DNA of 64,000 nt, from NCBI RefSeq assembly GCF_945906775.1, contig NZ_CAMDRE010000002.1, positions 1,364,001 through 1,428,000 of the forward strand. The letters are read 5' to 3'. Shown piece after piece: positions 53,167-62,553 of the stretch. The translations under genes were made by a program, and so were the position numbers. The stretch is from Citrobacter sp. Marseille-Q6884. GTDB taxonomy: Bacteria > Pseudomonadota > Gammaproteobacteria > Enterobacterales > Enterobacteriaceae. Positions within the stretch are counted from its first letter, which is position 1. Each line of letters opens with the position of its first letter. A model generated the notes under the pieces. The model made no database searches, was not told the origin of the DNA, and saw nothing but the letters and a program-made list of their open reading frames with translations.

Positions 53167-53877
53167 TTAGTAGTAATCGATGGTATTTTTAATTTCGTAA
53201 TGATGTTCAACTGCCGGCTTCACACTCTCGTCAATGATAACAAGCTGGCAGTTGACCGGATTTGCATAGTCATCGTAATCGCACGTTTGCGTGACGTTGC
53301 TCAAAGGGTGATCGTTCAGCAAACTCACCGCCGTATAATCCAGCTTTTTCTGCGGATCGGCTGACGGTTTAGCATTTACCTGTAACCGGTCTTCTTTGTT
53401 GGTTGTTGTTTTTCCCAGCGGGTAACCTTCGGCATCATATCGGTACTGCACCTTCATCTCTTTCCCCGTGGCGGAAACAACAAAACCATTATCGTCGGTG
53501 TCCCACACCACGCCTGCAGAAGGCAATTCAGCCAACTGGCATTTCCCCTGTAACAGGATCTTTTTTTCCAGCGTTTCGGCGTCAAGGTAATAATTGGCAT
53601 CCAGCACCAGCGCCATGCCGGTATTGTTTTCCACATCGTGCAGTTCAAGCGTGTCAAAACACCCTTCCTGCGAGAGCGTACCGCTGACGCGTTTGGCGAC
53701 TTCGCCTTTGTCATTCAGCAGCGTCTGACTGAAATCCTTCACCGGACCACGTAGCGGATCAAAATCGAACTCATTGGAAAAACTGGCCATTTCCGGCGTA
53801 AAGGAAACCAGTCCTTTGGCGTTATCGCAGCCAACCAATGCCACACACAGGATACCTAACAGGGTCTGTTTCTTCAC
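53167..53877 (-). CDS. ynfC: Lipoprotein YnfC
   Basis: YnfC is a DUF1454-type lipoprotein of unknown role. The 236-residue protein has a signal peptide with lipobox LVGC (cysteine at residue 17); Asp at +2 predicts retention in the inner membrane. The mature part contains FDPLRGPVKDFSQTLLND and a C-terminal TCDYDDYANPVNCQLVIIDE, both conserved in E. coli YnfC. It is convergent with speG, their stops being six bases apart with no clear terminator between, and divergent from ynfD. Confidence 0.95.
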   Translation of the reverse strand: MKKQTLLGILCVALVGCDNAKGLVSFTPEMASFSNEFDFDPLRGPVKDFSQTLLNDKGEVAKRVSGTLSQEGCFDTLELHDVENNTGMALVLDANYYLDAETLEKKILLQGKCQLAELPSAGVVWDTDDNGFVVSATGKEMKVQYRYDAEGYPLGKTTTNKEDRLQVNAKPSADPQKKLDYTAVSLLNDHPLSNVTQTCDYDDYANPVNCQLVIIDESVKPAVEHHYEIKNTIDYY

Positions 53878-53982
53878 ATATTCACCGGGATAAGGAGATA
53901 ATTCTCAATCATATTAGCAAATACAGTTGTTTACACCAGAAATGCTACTCTTAGTCTATGTCTGTCATGAAAGGAGTTGATG

Positions 53983-54288
53983 ATGAAACTTACCACAGGA
54001 ATTGCCGCATGTTTGCTGATAATCGCCTCCCCGCAGGTTCTGGCTGCGCCAGCCTCTTGTGAAAGAGTGAAAAGCGATATCGAGCAGCGCATCATGAATA
54101 ACGGTGTTGCCGAGTCAAGCTTTACGCTAAGTATCGTCCCCAACGATCAGGCCGATCAACCTGACGCCCTGGTCGTGGGTCACTGTGCAAACGATACGCA
54201 TAAGATCCTTTATATTCGCACCAATAGTGGCAACGCCCCGGCGAATAGTAGCCCTGCCCAGGATGGTCACACTGCCGAACCGCAATAA
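53983..54288 (+). CDS. ynfD: Periplasmic DUF1161 protein YnfD
   Basis: The 101-residue protein begins MKLTTGIAACLLIIASPQVLA, a clean Sec signal with a cut after residue 21. The mature part has two cysteines, in SCERVKSDIEQRI and VVGHCAND, spaced as in DUF1161 proteins. E. coli YnfD matches; no function is established. AAGGAG at 53971-53976 favours the third of three stacked starts. The gene is followed by a perfect hairpin at 54294-54318. Confidence 0.93.
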   Translation: MKLTTGIAACLLIIASPQVLAAPASCERVKSDIEQRIMNNGVAESSFTLSIVPNDQADQPDALVVGHCANDTHKILYIRTNSGNAPANSSPAQDGHTAEPQ

Positions 54289-54293
54289 CATTT

Positions 54294-54318
54294 ATAACCC
54301 TCCTTTATGGAGGGTTAT
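54294..54318. terminator. Hairpin after ynfD
   Basis: A perfect 10-base stem, ATAACCCTCC/GGAGGGTTAT, with loop TTTAT. No T-run follows, but it lies between ynfD and the ynfE promoter and probably ends ynfD transcription. Confidence 0.7.
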
Positions 54319-54325
54319 CCTCAAC

Positions 54326-54339
54326 TTGATATAAATTAA
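54326..54339 (+). promoter_or_regulatory. FNR box of the ynfEGH-dmsD operon
   Basis: TTGATATAAATTAA matches the FNR consensus TTGAT-N4-ATCAA with one mismatch. It is placed about 115 bases before the ynfE start, consistent with a class II promoter starting near 54374. The E. coli operon is FNR-activated and nitrate-repressed. Confidence 0.72.
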
Positions 54340-54439
54340 TAATCCCTCCCCACAACCCGGTAAACTCGAGACATCATTAGACTGCTATTAATTTCGTTGT
54401 AAAAACAAATGTATAGCGATAATAATAATGGAGCGAGTT

Positions 54440-56877
54440 ATGTCTGATCTTGAGCAATGTGGAGGTATTAGCCGCAGGACGTTAGTTAAATCCTCAGCTA
54501 TCGGATCTCTGGCGCTTGCCGCTGGAGGTATTTCTCTACCGTTTGGTATGCGTACGGCGGCGGCGGCAGTACACAGGCGATACAACCCGCTGAAGAAAAA
54601 GTGGTTTGGGGAGCATGTTCTGTCAACTGCGGCAGCCGCTGCGCCCTGCAACTTCACGTCAAAGATGATGAAGTCGTCTGGGTTGAATCCGACAATACCG
54701 GGAACGATGAATATGGTCAGCACCAGGTTCGCGCCTGCCTGCGTGGCCGCTCTATTCGCCGCCGCATCAACCATCCAGACCGACTTAATTATCCCATGAA
54801 GCGCGTAGGTCAGCGTGGTGAGGGAAAATTTGAGCGTATTAGCTGGCAGGAAGCCCTGGATACCATCAGTACCCGTTTGAAAGATACCGTGCAGAAATAC
54901 GGCAACGAAGCGGTGTATATCAACTACACCTCGGGCATTGTGGGCGGCAACATTACACGCTCTTCCCCTTACGCCTCGCTGGTCGCACGTCTGATGAACT
55001 GTTATGGCGGTTTCCTGAGCCATTACGGCACCTACAGTACCGCACAAATTGCGGCGGCAATGCCCTACACCTACGGCTCAAACGACGGCAACAGCACATC
55101 TGATATCGAAAACACCAAACTGGTGGTGATGTTCGGTAATAACCCCGCCGAAACACGAATGAGCGGCGGTGGAATAACGTACTTCCTGGAACAAGCCCGG
55201 GAGCGATCTAACGCCCGCATGATTGTTATTGATCCACGCTATACCGATACCGCTGCGGGACGTGAAGATGAATGGATCCCAATCCGTCCCGGTACCGATG
55301 CCGCCTTAGTGGCAGGCCTTGCCTGGGTGCTGATTCACGAAGATCTTGTCGATCAGCCCTTCCTCGACAAATACTGCATCGGTTATGACGAGAAAACGCT
55401 GCCTGCCGACGCGCCAGCCAACGGCCATTATAAAGCGTATATTTTGGGCGAAGGTGATGACGGCGTGGCAAAAACGCCCCAGTGGGCATCGCACATTACC
55501 GGTATTCCGACCGATCGTATTATTAAGCTGGCACGCGAAATTGGCAGCACCAAACCCACCTGCATTTGTCAGGGTTGGGGTCCGCAACGCCAGGCTAACG
55601 GCGAACTGACTTCTCGCGCAATCGCTATGCTGCCTATCCTGACGGGTAATGTCGGTATCAACGGCGGCAACAGCGGCGCACGAGAGTCAACCTACACCAT
55701 CACGATTGAGCGCATGCCGGTGCCAGAAAATCCTGTCAAAACGCAGATCTCCTGTTTTAGCTGGACGGATGCCATCGCCCGGGGTACAGAGATGACGGCT
55801 ACCCGGGACGGCGTACGCGGAAAAGATAAGCTGGATGTGCCGATTAAATTTATCTGGAACTATGCGGGTAACACCATCACCAATCAGCATTCAGATATCA
55901 ATAAAACGCATGCGATCTTACAGGATGAGTCAAAGTGCGAAATGATTGTGGTCATCGAAAACTTCATGACATCTTCGGCTAAATACGCCGATATTCTGCT
56001 GCCTGATTTAATGACCGTCGAACAGGAAGATATTATTCCTAACGATTATGCCGGGAATATGGGATACCTCATATTTATTCAACCTGCGACCTCCGCCAAA
56101 TTCGAGCGCAAGCCGATCTACTGGATCATGAGCGAAGTCGCGAAACGGCTGGGCGACGACGTCTATCAACGGTTTACTGAAGGACGCACCCAAGCGCAAT
56201 GGTTACAATTCCTGTATGCCAAAATGCTCGCCAAAGACCCTGCGCTTCCGTCTTATGATGAACTGAAAAAAATGGGGATCTATAAACGAAAAGATCCTAA
56301 CGGACACGTTGTCGCCTACAAAAAATTCCGCGAAGACCCTCAAGCCAATCCGCTGAAAACCCCCTCCGGCAAGATAGAAATCTATTCCAGCCGACTGGCC
56401 AAAATTGCCAGCACCTGGGAGTTGCAAAAAGATGAAGTGATTAGCCCACTGCCTGTTTACGCCTCAACGTTTGAAGGCTGGGATGACCCCAAACGCAGCA
56501 CCTTCCCGTTGCAGTTGTTTGGTTTCCATTACAAATCCCGTACGCATTCAAGCTACGGCAACATTGACGTTCTCCAGGCCTCCTGTCGTCAGGAAGTCTG
56601 GATAAACCCGGTTGATGCTCAGAAACGCGGCATTGCAAATGGCGATATGGTGCGGGTCTTTAACGATCGCGGTGAAGTGCGTATTCCGGCAAAAGTGACG
56701 CCACGCATCCTCCCCGGTGTCAGCGCAATGGGCCAGGGAGCCTGGCACGACGCCGATATGTCCGGCGACAAAATTGATCATGGCGCCTGTGTGAATACGC
56801 TGACAACCCAGCGTCCTTCCCCTCTGGCTAAAGGCAACCCACAGCACACAAACCTTGTCGAGATTGAGAAGGTTTAA
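54440..56877 (+). pseudogene. ynfE: DMSO/selenate reductase-type catalytic subunit YnfE, frameshifted
   Basis: YnfE is a molybdo-bis-MGD oxidoreductase of the DmsA family, exported by Tat and linked to selenate reduction. The start (ATG 54440 after GGAG) gives a twin-arginine signal, ISRRTLVKSSAIGSLALAAGG, up to MRTAAAA. The frame then runs into nonsense at the GGC repeat around 54556-54570. The rest resumes one frame over as STQAIQPAEEKVVWGACSVNCG and stays open to 56877, including the [4Fe-4S] cysteines (C-x3-C-x3-C near the start, later RACLRGRS) and the whole catalytic domain. One missing base explains it. Either the gene is broken, leaving at best an unexported protein from GTG 54601, or the base was lost in sequencing. 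ynfF, the second paralogue in K-12, is absent. Confidence 0.8.
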
Positions 56878-56887
56878 GGATTAGCTC

Positions 56888-57505
56888 ATGAATGCGCAAT
56901 ACGGATTTTTTATCGACTCCGCCCGTTGCACAGGCTGTAAAACCTGCGAACTGGCGTGTAAAGACTATAAAGACTTAACCCCGGATGTGAGCTTTCGCCG
57001 TATTTACGAATACGCTGGCGGCAACTGGCAGGAAGATAACGGCGTCTGGCATCAAAATGTCTTCGCGTATTATCTCTCTATTGCCTGCAACCATTGCGAC
57101 GACCCTGCCTGTACGAAAGTTTGCCCGAGCGGCGCCATGCATAAACGTGAAGACGGATTTGTCGTGGTGGATGAAGACGTCTGCATCGGCTGCCGTTACT
57201 GCCATATGGCCTGCCCGTACGGCGCGCCGCAATATAATGCTGCCAAAGGGCATATGACCAAATGCGACGGCTGCCACGACCGCGTCGCTGACGGGAAAAA
57301 ACCGATCTGCGTCGAGTCCTGCCCGTTACGTGCCCTGGATTTTGGCCCCATTGATGAACTACGCAAAAAGCACGGTACGCTGGCTGCCGTTGCGCCGCTA
57401 CCCGGCGCGTACTTCACCAAACCGAATATTGTGATCAAACCTAACGCCAATAGCCGTCCAACCGGGGACTCCACCGGTTATCTGGCAAACCCGAGGGAGG
57501 TGTAA
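56888..57505 (+). CDS. ynfG: Oxidoreductase iron-sulfur subunit YnfG
   Basis: YnfG is the DmsB-like electron-transfer subunit carrying four [4Fe-4S] clusters between the membrane anchor and the catalytic subunit. The 205-residue protein shows the four cysteine groups in order: CTGCKTCELACKDY (near 14-27), CNHCDDPACTKVCPSG (near 67-82), CIGCRYCHMACPYG (near 99-112), and CDGC...CVESCP (near 126-147). It follows ynfE by ten bases. Its own message context is intact even though ynfE is frameshifted. Confidence 0.96.
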   Translation: MNAQYGFFIDSARCTGCKTCELACKDYKDLTPDVSFRRIYEYAGGNWQEDNGVWHQNVFAYYLSIACNHCDDPACTKVCPSGAMHKREDGFVVVDEDVCIGCRYCHMACPYGAPQYNAAKGHMTKCDGCHDRVADGKKPICVESCPLRALDFGPIDELRKKHGTLAAVAPLPGAYFTKPNIVIKPNANSRPTGDSTGYLANPREV

Positions 57506-57506
57506 A

Positions 57507-58361
57507 ATGGGAAATGGATGGCATGAATGGCCCCTGGTTCTGTTTACCGTGCTGGGTCAATGCGTCGCTGGCGCATTGATCGTTAGCGGAGCGGGCTGGT
57601 TGACGGCCAAAGAGACTGCGACAAAGCAACGTATCGTTCGCGGGATGTTCTTTCTGTGGGTAGTGATGGGGATCGGTTTTCTCGCCTCGGTCATGCACCT
57701 GGGTTCTCCCCTTCGTGCGCTTAATTCACTTAACAGAGTGGGTGAATCGGCACTGAGTAACGAAATCGCCTGCGGATCACTGTTTTTTGCCGTAGGGGGT
57801 TTCTGGTGGCTGGTGGCTTTTATCGGTAAAATGCCAGCCGCATTAGGCAAAATCTGGTTACTGGTGAGCATGATCCTCGGCGTGGTATTTGTCTGGGCAA
57901 TGACAAACGTTTACCAGATAGATACGGTGCCAACCTGGTATAATGGCTATACAACGGTGGCCTTTTTTATGACGATGCTGCTGGCAGGGCCGCTATTTGC
58001 CGCTCTCCTGCTGCGCGCCGCGGGTGTTTCCTTTAACGCAACACCATTCGCCAGTCTCAGCGTACTGGCGCTGTTGATCAGTGCGGCTGTTATTGCCCTG
58101 CAAGGTTTGTCGCTCGGCCTCATTCATAGCTCGGTGCAACAGGCAAACGCACTGGTTCCCGACTATGGTAGCTTGCAGGTTTGGCGCATCGTGTTGCTGG
58201 CTGCTGGGCTGGGGTGCTGGATTTGCCCGCTGATCCGCCGCAAAGACCCGCATATTGCGGGACTCGCGCTGGGATTAGTATTGGTACTTGTCGGTGAATT
58301 TATCGGCCGTGGCTTGTTTTATGGTCTGCATATGACAGTCGGGATGGCTGTTGCAGGTTAA
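57507..58361 (+). CDS. ynfH: Oxidoreductase membrane anchor subunit YnfH
   Basis: YnfH is the DmsC-like anchor that takes electrons from menaquinol and holds YnfG and the catalytic subunit at the membrane. The 284-residue protein has eight predicted helices and opens MGNGWHEWPLVLFTVLGQ. It carries the conserved ASVMHLGSPLRALNSLNRVGES in the first helix pair, with the quinol-related His, and ends EFIGRGLFYGLHMTVGM. It starts just after the stop of ynfG. Confidence 0.96.
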   Translation: MGNGWHEWPLVLFTVLGQCVAGALIVSGAGWLTAKETATKQRIVRGMFFLWVVMGIGFLASVMHLGSPLRALNSLNRVGESALSNEIACGSLFFAVGGFWWLVAFIGKMPAALGKIWLLVSMILGVVFVWAMTNVYQIDTVPTWYNGYTTVAFFMTMLLAGPLFAALLLRAAGVSFNATPFASLSVLALLISAAVIALQGLSLGLIHSSVQQANALVPDYGSLQVWRIVLLAAGLGCWICPLIRRKDPHIAGLALGLVLVLVGEFIGRGLFYGLHMTVGMAVAG

Positions 58362-58368
58362 CTTTCGA

Positions 58369-58386
58369 GTGCGGGGAAACCCGCAC
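58369..58386 (+). other. Hairpin between ynfH and dmsD
   Basis: The 7-base stem GTGCGGG/CCCGCAC closes a GAAA tetraloop just after the ynfH stop. Without a T-run it probably sets mRNA stability or partial attenuation before dmsD. Confidence 0.6.
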
Positions 58387-58403
58387 GTTTCAGGATTGTT
58401 TGC

Positions 58404-59018
58404 ATGACCCATTTTTCTCAACGTGACAATTTTTCCACCGCGGCTCGGGTGCTGGGCGCGCTGTTTTACTCTGCACCAGACAGCGCCGAAGCCGCTCCGT
58501 TAGTCTCCGCACTCACTGCCGATGGCTGGCAGACACAGTGGCCGCTGCCAGAGGATGCGCTGTCCCCGCTGGTGACAAAATTTCAGGCTGACGCCGATGA
58601 AACACTTCCGCACGCCTGGCAGCGTTTGTTTATCGGTCCTTATGCGCTCCCCGCGCCACCCTGGGGATCTGTCTGGTTGGATCGTGAAAATGTCTTATTT
58701 GGTGACTCCACGCTGGCATTACGGCAGTGGATGCGGGACAACGGTATCCAGTTTGCCACGCACCAGAATGAACCAGAAGATCACATTGGTGCGCTGTTGT
58801 TGTTGGTAGCCTGGCTTGCGGAAAACGAACGTGACACCGAGTGTGAGCAGCTGCTGGCCTGGCATTTGTTACCGTGGTCGGCACGTTTTCTGGAGATCTT
58901 CGTCGAGAAAGCTGAACATCCATTCTACCAGGCACTGGGAGAACTGACCCGTCAGACCCTCGCGCACTGGCAGGCTCAGTTGTTGATCCCCGTCGCGAGG
59001 AAACCGTTATTTCGCTGA
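58404..59018 (+). CDS. dmsD: Tat proofreading chaperone DmsD
   Basis: DmsD binds the twin-arginine signal peptides of DmsA and YnfE in the cytosol and holds the enzymes back until their cofactor is loaded. The 204-residue all-helical protein starts MTHFSQRDNFSTAARVLGA and contains the TorD-family binding stretch WQRLFIGPYALPAPPWGSVWLD near residue 72, as well as EPEDHIGALLLLVAWL near 123. It is complete, so DmsA elsewhere in the genome probably still uses it even though ynfE is damaged. Confidence 0.96.
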   Translation: MTHFSQRDNFSTAARVLGALFYSAPDSAEAAPLVSALTADGWQTQWPLPEDALSPLVTKFQADADETLPHAWQRLFIGPYALPAPPWGSVWLDRENVLFGDSTLALRQWMRDNGIQFATHQNEPEDHIGALLLLVAWLAENERDTECEQLLAWHLLPWSARFLEIFVEKAEHPFYQALGELTRQTLAHWQAQLLIPVARKPLFR

Positions 59019-59028
59019 TGCCTTCGAC

Positions 59029-59050
59029 AGGCAGGGCGTGCCCTGCCTTT
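59029..59050 (+). terminator. Terminator of the ynfE-dmsD operon
   Basis: The stem AGGCAGGG/CCCTGCCT with a four-base loop is followed by TTTCTCCCTTT on the plus strand. Confidence 0.85.
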
Positions 59051-59174
59051 CTCCCTTTATGTGTCGCACGCGGTGCCTTTGCTTCTGACAGTAAATCCCC
59101 GCAAAATAGGCCGTCTGAATTTTCTTGTCTGGCAATCCATGCATCATTTACATGTTTACCCTGACCTGCGCGCG

Positions 59175-60428
59175 ATGTTTCGCCGTCTGCTGTTTGCCGC
59201 GCTGATTGGTATCCTCGCTGCGCTGGCTGTCGCAGGGTTTCGCCACGCCATGTTACTCCTGGAGTGGTTTTTCCTGAGTAACACCACTGGCAGTCTGGTC
59301 AATGCAGCCGCGAACCTGTCACCGTTCAGACGCATGCTGACGCCAGCATTGGGGGGCCTTGCGGCAGGATTACTGCTGTGGGGTTGGCAAAAATTCAACC
59401 AGTTACGTCCGCAAGCCCCTACTGATTACATGGAAGCCCTGCAAACTGACGGGCAGTTCGACGTCAGCGCAAGTCTGGTGAAATCACTGGCATCGTTGCT
59501 GGTCGTCGCCAGCGGAAGCGCGATTGGTCGCGAAGGCGCAATGATATTGCTCGCCGCGCTGGCAGCCTCCTGTTTTGCACAACGCTTTACACCGCGCACA
59601 GAATGGAAACTCTGGATTGCCTGCGGAGCCGCTGCGGGGATGGCTGCCGCGTATCATGCTCCTCTGGCGGGCAGCCTGTTCATCGCCGAAGTGCTGTTTG
59701 GCACCTTGATTCTGGCGTCACTGGGCCCTGTGGTTGTCTCCGCGGTTGTCGCACTGTTAACCACAAACGTACTCAGCGACAGCAACGCGCTGCTTTATAC
59801 CGTGCATTTAACGCGGGAGCTTCACGCGCTGGAGTACGTGATGATTGTCAGCACCGGTCTGGCAGCTGGTGTCTGTGGACCGTTGTTTATGTGGCTGATG
59901 ACCACCAGCCATAACGGTTTTTTACGCTTAAAACTCTCCCCACCCTGGCAGTTAGCGGCGGGCGGACTCATCGTCGGACTGCTCTCGTTACTGACACCAA
60001 CCGTCTGGGGGAATGGCTACAGCGTGGTGCAGTCGTTTTTGCTCTCACCCCCGCTGCTGACCGCCATCTCCGGGATCTTCATTTGCAAGTTATTGGCTGT
60101 GCTCGCCAGCAGTGGTTCAGGCGCTCCAGGGGGCGTGTTTACCCCGACCCTGTTTGTTGGTCTGTCGATTGGTATGCTGTTTGGTCGTATGTGGGGATTC
60201 TGGCTGCCGGGAACGGATGAGATTGCCATACTGCTTGGATTAACGGGGATGGCCACGCTGCTGGCAGCGACTACGCATGCGCCTATCATGTCAACGCTGA
60301 TGGTTTGTGAAATGACCGGGGAGTATCGTCTGCTCCCCGGACTATTGATAGCCTGTGTCGTGGCGTCTGTCGTATCGCGGACGTTACGCCAGGACTCGAT
60401 CTACCGACAGCACACTACCGAGCATTGA
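59175..60428 (+). CDS. clcB: Chloride/proton antiporter-like channel ClcB
   Basis: ClcB is a CLC-family inner-membrane anion transporter thought to help as an electrical shunt in extreme acid. The 417-residue protein has the three CLC signature blocks GSAIGREGAM near residue 113, AAAGMAAAYHAPLAG near 149, and GSGAPGGVFTPTLFVG near 315, and about a dozen hydrophobic segments. I start at MFRRLLFAALIGILAA, which matches the E. coli start, although no good ribosome-binding site precedes it. ATG 59139 and GTG 59061 lie upstream in frame. The 3' end overlaps bioD2. Confidence 0.92.
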   Translation: MFRRLLFAALIGILAALAVAGFRHAMLLLEWFFLSNTTGSLVNAAANLSPFRRMLTPALGGLAAGLLLWGWQKFNQLRPQAPTDYMEALQTDGQFDVSASLVKSLASLLVVASGSAIGREGAMILLAALAASCFAQRFTPRTEWKLWIACGAAAGMAAAYHAPLAGSLFIAEVLFGTLILASLGPVVVSAVVALLTTNVLSDSNALLYTVHLTRELHALEYVMIVSTGLAAGVCGPLFMWLMTTSHNGFLRLKLSPPWQLAAGGLIVGLLSLLTPTVWGNGYSVVQSFLLSPPLLTAISGIFICKLLAVLASSGSGAPGGVFTPTLFVGLSIGMLFGRMWGFWLPGTDEIAILLGLTGMATLLAATTHAPIMSTLMVCEMTGEYRLLPGLLIACVVASVVSRTLRQDSIYRQHTTEH

Positions 60429-61079
60429 AAGGCGAATATACTGGGAAAGCTCACGCTGCTCAGCGCGCGGCAAATACGGCAGTTCACCGATCAGCGGTGC
60501 CGGTAATTTTTTGCTCAGCACATCAATGATTTCCGCATAATGCGCCAGGCCCGGGTTGATTCGGTTTGCGACCCAACCAATCAGCGGCAGTCCATCGCTG
60601 GCAATCGCCTGCGCCGTCAGGATGGCATGATTAATACACCCTTCCTGAATACCCACTACCATCAGTACGGGCAACTGTTCTTGTACCACCCACTCCGATA
60701 ACGGACGCAGATCGTTCATCAGGCTGCGCCAGCCTCCGGTGCCTTCAACGACAACGTGATCAACCTTTTCGCTCAGGCTCGCGAGTCCGTTAGACAGCAA
60801 GGTGTAGTTAACGGGGCCGCTATGCGCCACGCTACTTTCGTCTTCGCTCAGTGCGATAGGGTTGATCGCCTCGTAAGGCAGTTCAATGGAAGAGACACTT
60901 TGCAGCACCAGCGCATCTTTGTTGCGCAGGCCTTCCGGGGTCTCTTTACTACCTTTAGCCACGGGTTTGTAGCCCGCAACACGTTTACCCCCTGACGCTA
61001 ACGCTTGTAGTAATGCGCGGGAAACCACTGTCTTCCCAACAGAAGTGTCTGTACCTGTAATAAAGAAACGCTTCAGCAT
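60384..61079 (-). CDS. bioD2: Dethiobiotin synthase paralogue BioD2
   Basis: BioD enzymes close the ureido ring of dethiobiotin from diaminopelargonate, CO2 and ATP; BioD2 (YnfK) is the paralogue outside the bio operon. The 231-residue protein shows the P-loop GTDTSVGKTVV near residue 8, the Lys pair in AGYKPVAKGSKE near 37, and VVEGTGGWRSLM near 111. ATG 61079 matches the conserved start; an ATG four codons earlier is in frame. Its 3' end overlaps convergent clcB by 45 bases, so the two can interfere. Confidence 0.94.
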   Translation of the reverse strand: MLKRFFITGTDTSVGKTVVSRALLQALASGGKRVAGYKPVAKGSKETPEGLRNKDALVLQSVSSIELPYEAINPIALSEDESSVAHSGPVNYTLLSNGLASLSEKVDHVVVEGTGGWRSLMNDLRPLSEWVVQEQLPVLMVVGIQEGCINHAILTAQAIASDGLPLIGWVANRINPGLAHYAEIIDVLSKKLPAPLIGELPYLPRAEQRELSQYIRLSMLGSVLSVDRVLA

Positions 61080-61204
61080 CACTAACTCCACCGTTATGCT
61101 TCGAAAATATAAGCCAGGAAAATAAAACAGTGGGGAAAGTCTAAGGTATGAGGACCCGATCCAGCTTGAGATAGCGCAAATTTTTGTACAACAGTTAAAA
61201 AATG

Positions 61205-62425
61205 TTAACCCTGTAATAGACGAATCAACAAAGAACCGTTATACATCGCGTCCTTAACAAGAGCAGCTCCAGCCATCGTCCCCTGGTTGGTAAACTGTGT
61301 ACTTTCGACAACAATATGCTGACTGTAGGCGGGAAGCGCTTGCTGACGAATGCTGTCAGCAATGGTCGGGAACAAAATGTCGGCTGCCTTACTGAGCGGA
61401 GAACCGATCAGAATCTTTTGCGGGTTGAATAAATTCACCATGATGGCAAGGATCCGGCCCACATGAGTTCCGACGCCGCTAATAATATCTTTCGCCAATA
61501 AATCGCCCTGCATGGCCGCCTGGCACAGTGAATCCACCGTCAGTGGCTGCCCATGTAATGAGGAACTCATCGACTGCTTTAGCCGTACCTGCGCCAGCTC
61601 AAGCACACTGTCTACGCTGGCGATTGTCTCCAGACAACCGTGGTTGCCGCAATAGCAGCGTTTGCCGTAAGGATCGACCTGCGTATGGCCGATTTCCACC
61701 AGGCTGCTACTGCCCGCATGCAGCAAATGACCATCGGTAATCACGCCAGCCCCTACGTTGTGGTCAATCACCACCTGAATCACATCGCGGGCCCCGCGCG
61801 ACGCGCCAAAAAGCGCTTCGGCCATGGTCCATGCGCTGATATCGTGCTGAATGTAGACCGGCACACCGGTATGCTGCTCAAGCGCTTCACCCAGCGGCAT
61901 TTCTTTCACATCATCATAAAACGGCATGCGATGAACGACGCCGTTTTCAGTATCGATAATGCCGGGCAAGGTGATGGCGATAGAGGTTAACCGCTCGAGC
62001 TTTTGCTGGTGACGGATAAAAAACTGATCGACCTGCGCGATAATACGTTCAAGCAATGGGGTCTCTGAGACCAGCGCCATTTCAAGACAGTCTTCAACCA
62101 CCAGCTTGCTGCTGAGATCGCGTAACGCGAGAAAAATTTCGCCGCGACTAATACGAATGGATAAGTAGTGCCACGCTTCCGTTTCAACCACCAGGCCAAC
62201 TGCCGGACGCCCACGACTCCCCGCTTCTTTTATTTCCAGCTCTTGCACCAAATGCGCTTCGAGCATTTCTCGCACAATTTTTGTGATACTGGCTGGCGCC
62301 AATTGTGCCAGGCGAGAGAGATCAATACGCGATACCGGTCCAAGCTGATCAATCAGGCGATACACCGCGCCCGCATTGGTCTGCTTAATTTGATCGATAT
62401 GCCCAGGCTGACTATCAGCAACCAC
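61205..62425 (-). CDS. mlc: Glucose-responsive repressor Mlc
   Basis: Mlc (DgsA) represses ptsG, ptsHI, manXYZ, malT and others and is pulled off DNA by dephosphorylated PtsG during glucose uptake. The 406-residue ROK-family protein has an N-terminal winged helix (near residues 15-75), the sugar-kinase-like fold with DHNVGAGVITDGHLLHAGSSSLVEIGH, and the zinc motif CYCGNHGCLE near residue 257. I use GTG 62425, six bases after GGGAG; GTG 62428 is one codon earlier. It is nearly identical to E. coli Mlc. Confidence 0.96.
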   Translation of the reverse strand: MVADSQPGHIDQIKQTNAGAVYRLIDQLGPVSRIDLSRLAQLAPASITKIVREMLEAHLVQELEIKEAGSRGRPAVGLVVETEAWHYLSIRISRGEIFLALRDLSSKLVVEDCLEMALVSETPLLERIIAQVDQFFIRHQQKLERLTSIAITLPGIIDTENGVVHRMPFYDDVKEMPLGEALEQHTGVPVYIQHDISAWTMAEALFGASRGARDVIQVVIDHNVGAGVITDGHLLHAGSSSLVEIGHTQVDPYGKRCYCGNHGCLETIASVDSVLELAQVRLKQSMSSSLHGQPLTVDSLCQAAMQGDLLAKDIISGVGTHVGRILAIMVNLFNPQKILIGSPLSKAADILFPTIADSIRQQALPAYSQHIVVESTQFTNQGTMAGAALVKDAMYNGSLLIRLLQG

Positions 62426-62553
62426 CACTTACTCCCTTTATTTTCGCGCTCCGAAATAATCTGTGGACTATGGTGAAGCACTTCAATGGTTTCCGTCAAC
62501 TTTTTACTTAGCCTTGTGATTTACTGCACATTTTTGCCCATTTTTAAACTTAA

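Noticed and set aside
59061..59174. N-terminal extension of ClcB from GTG 59061
   Set aside because: The extra 38 residues are not in the E. coli protein, and the GTG lies only ten bases after the upstream terminator with no ribosome-binding site.
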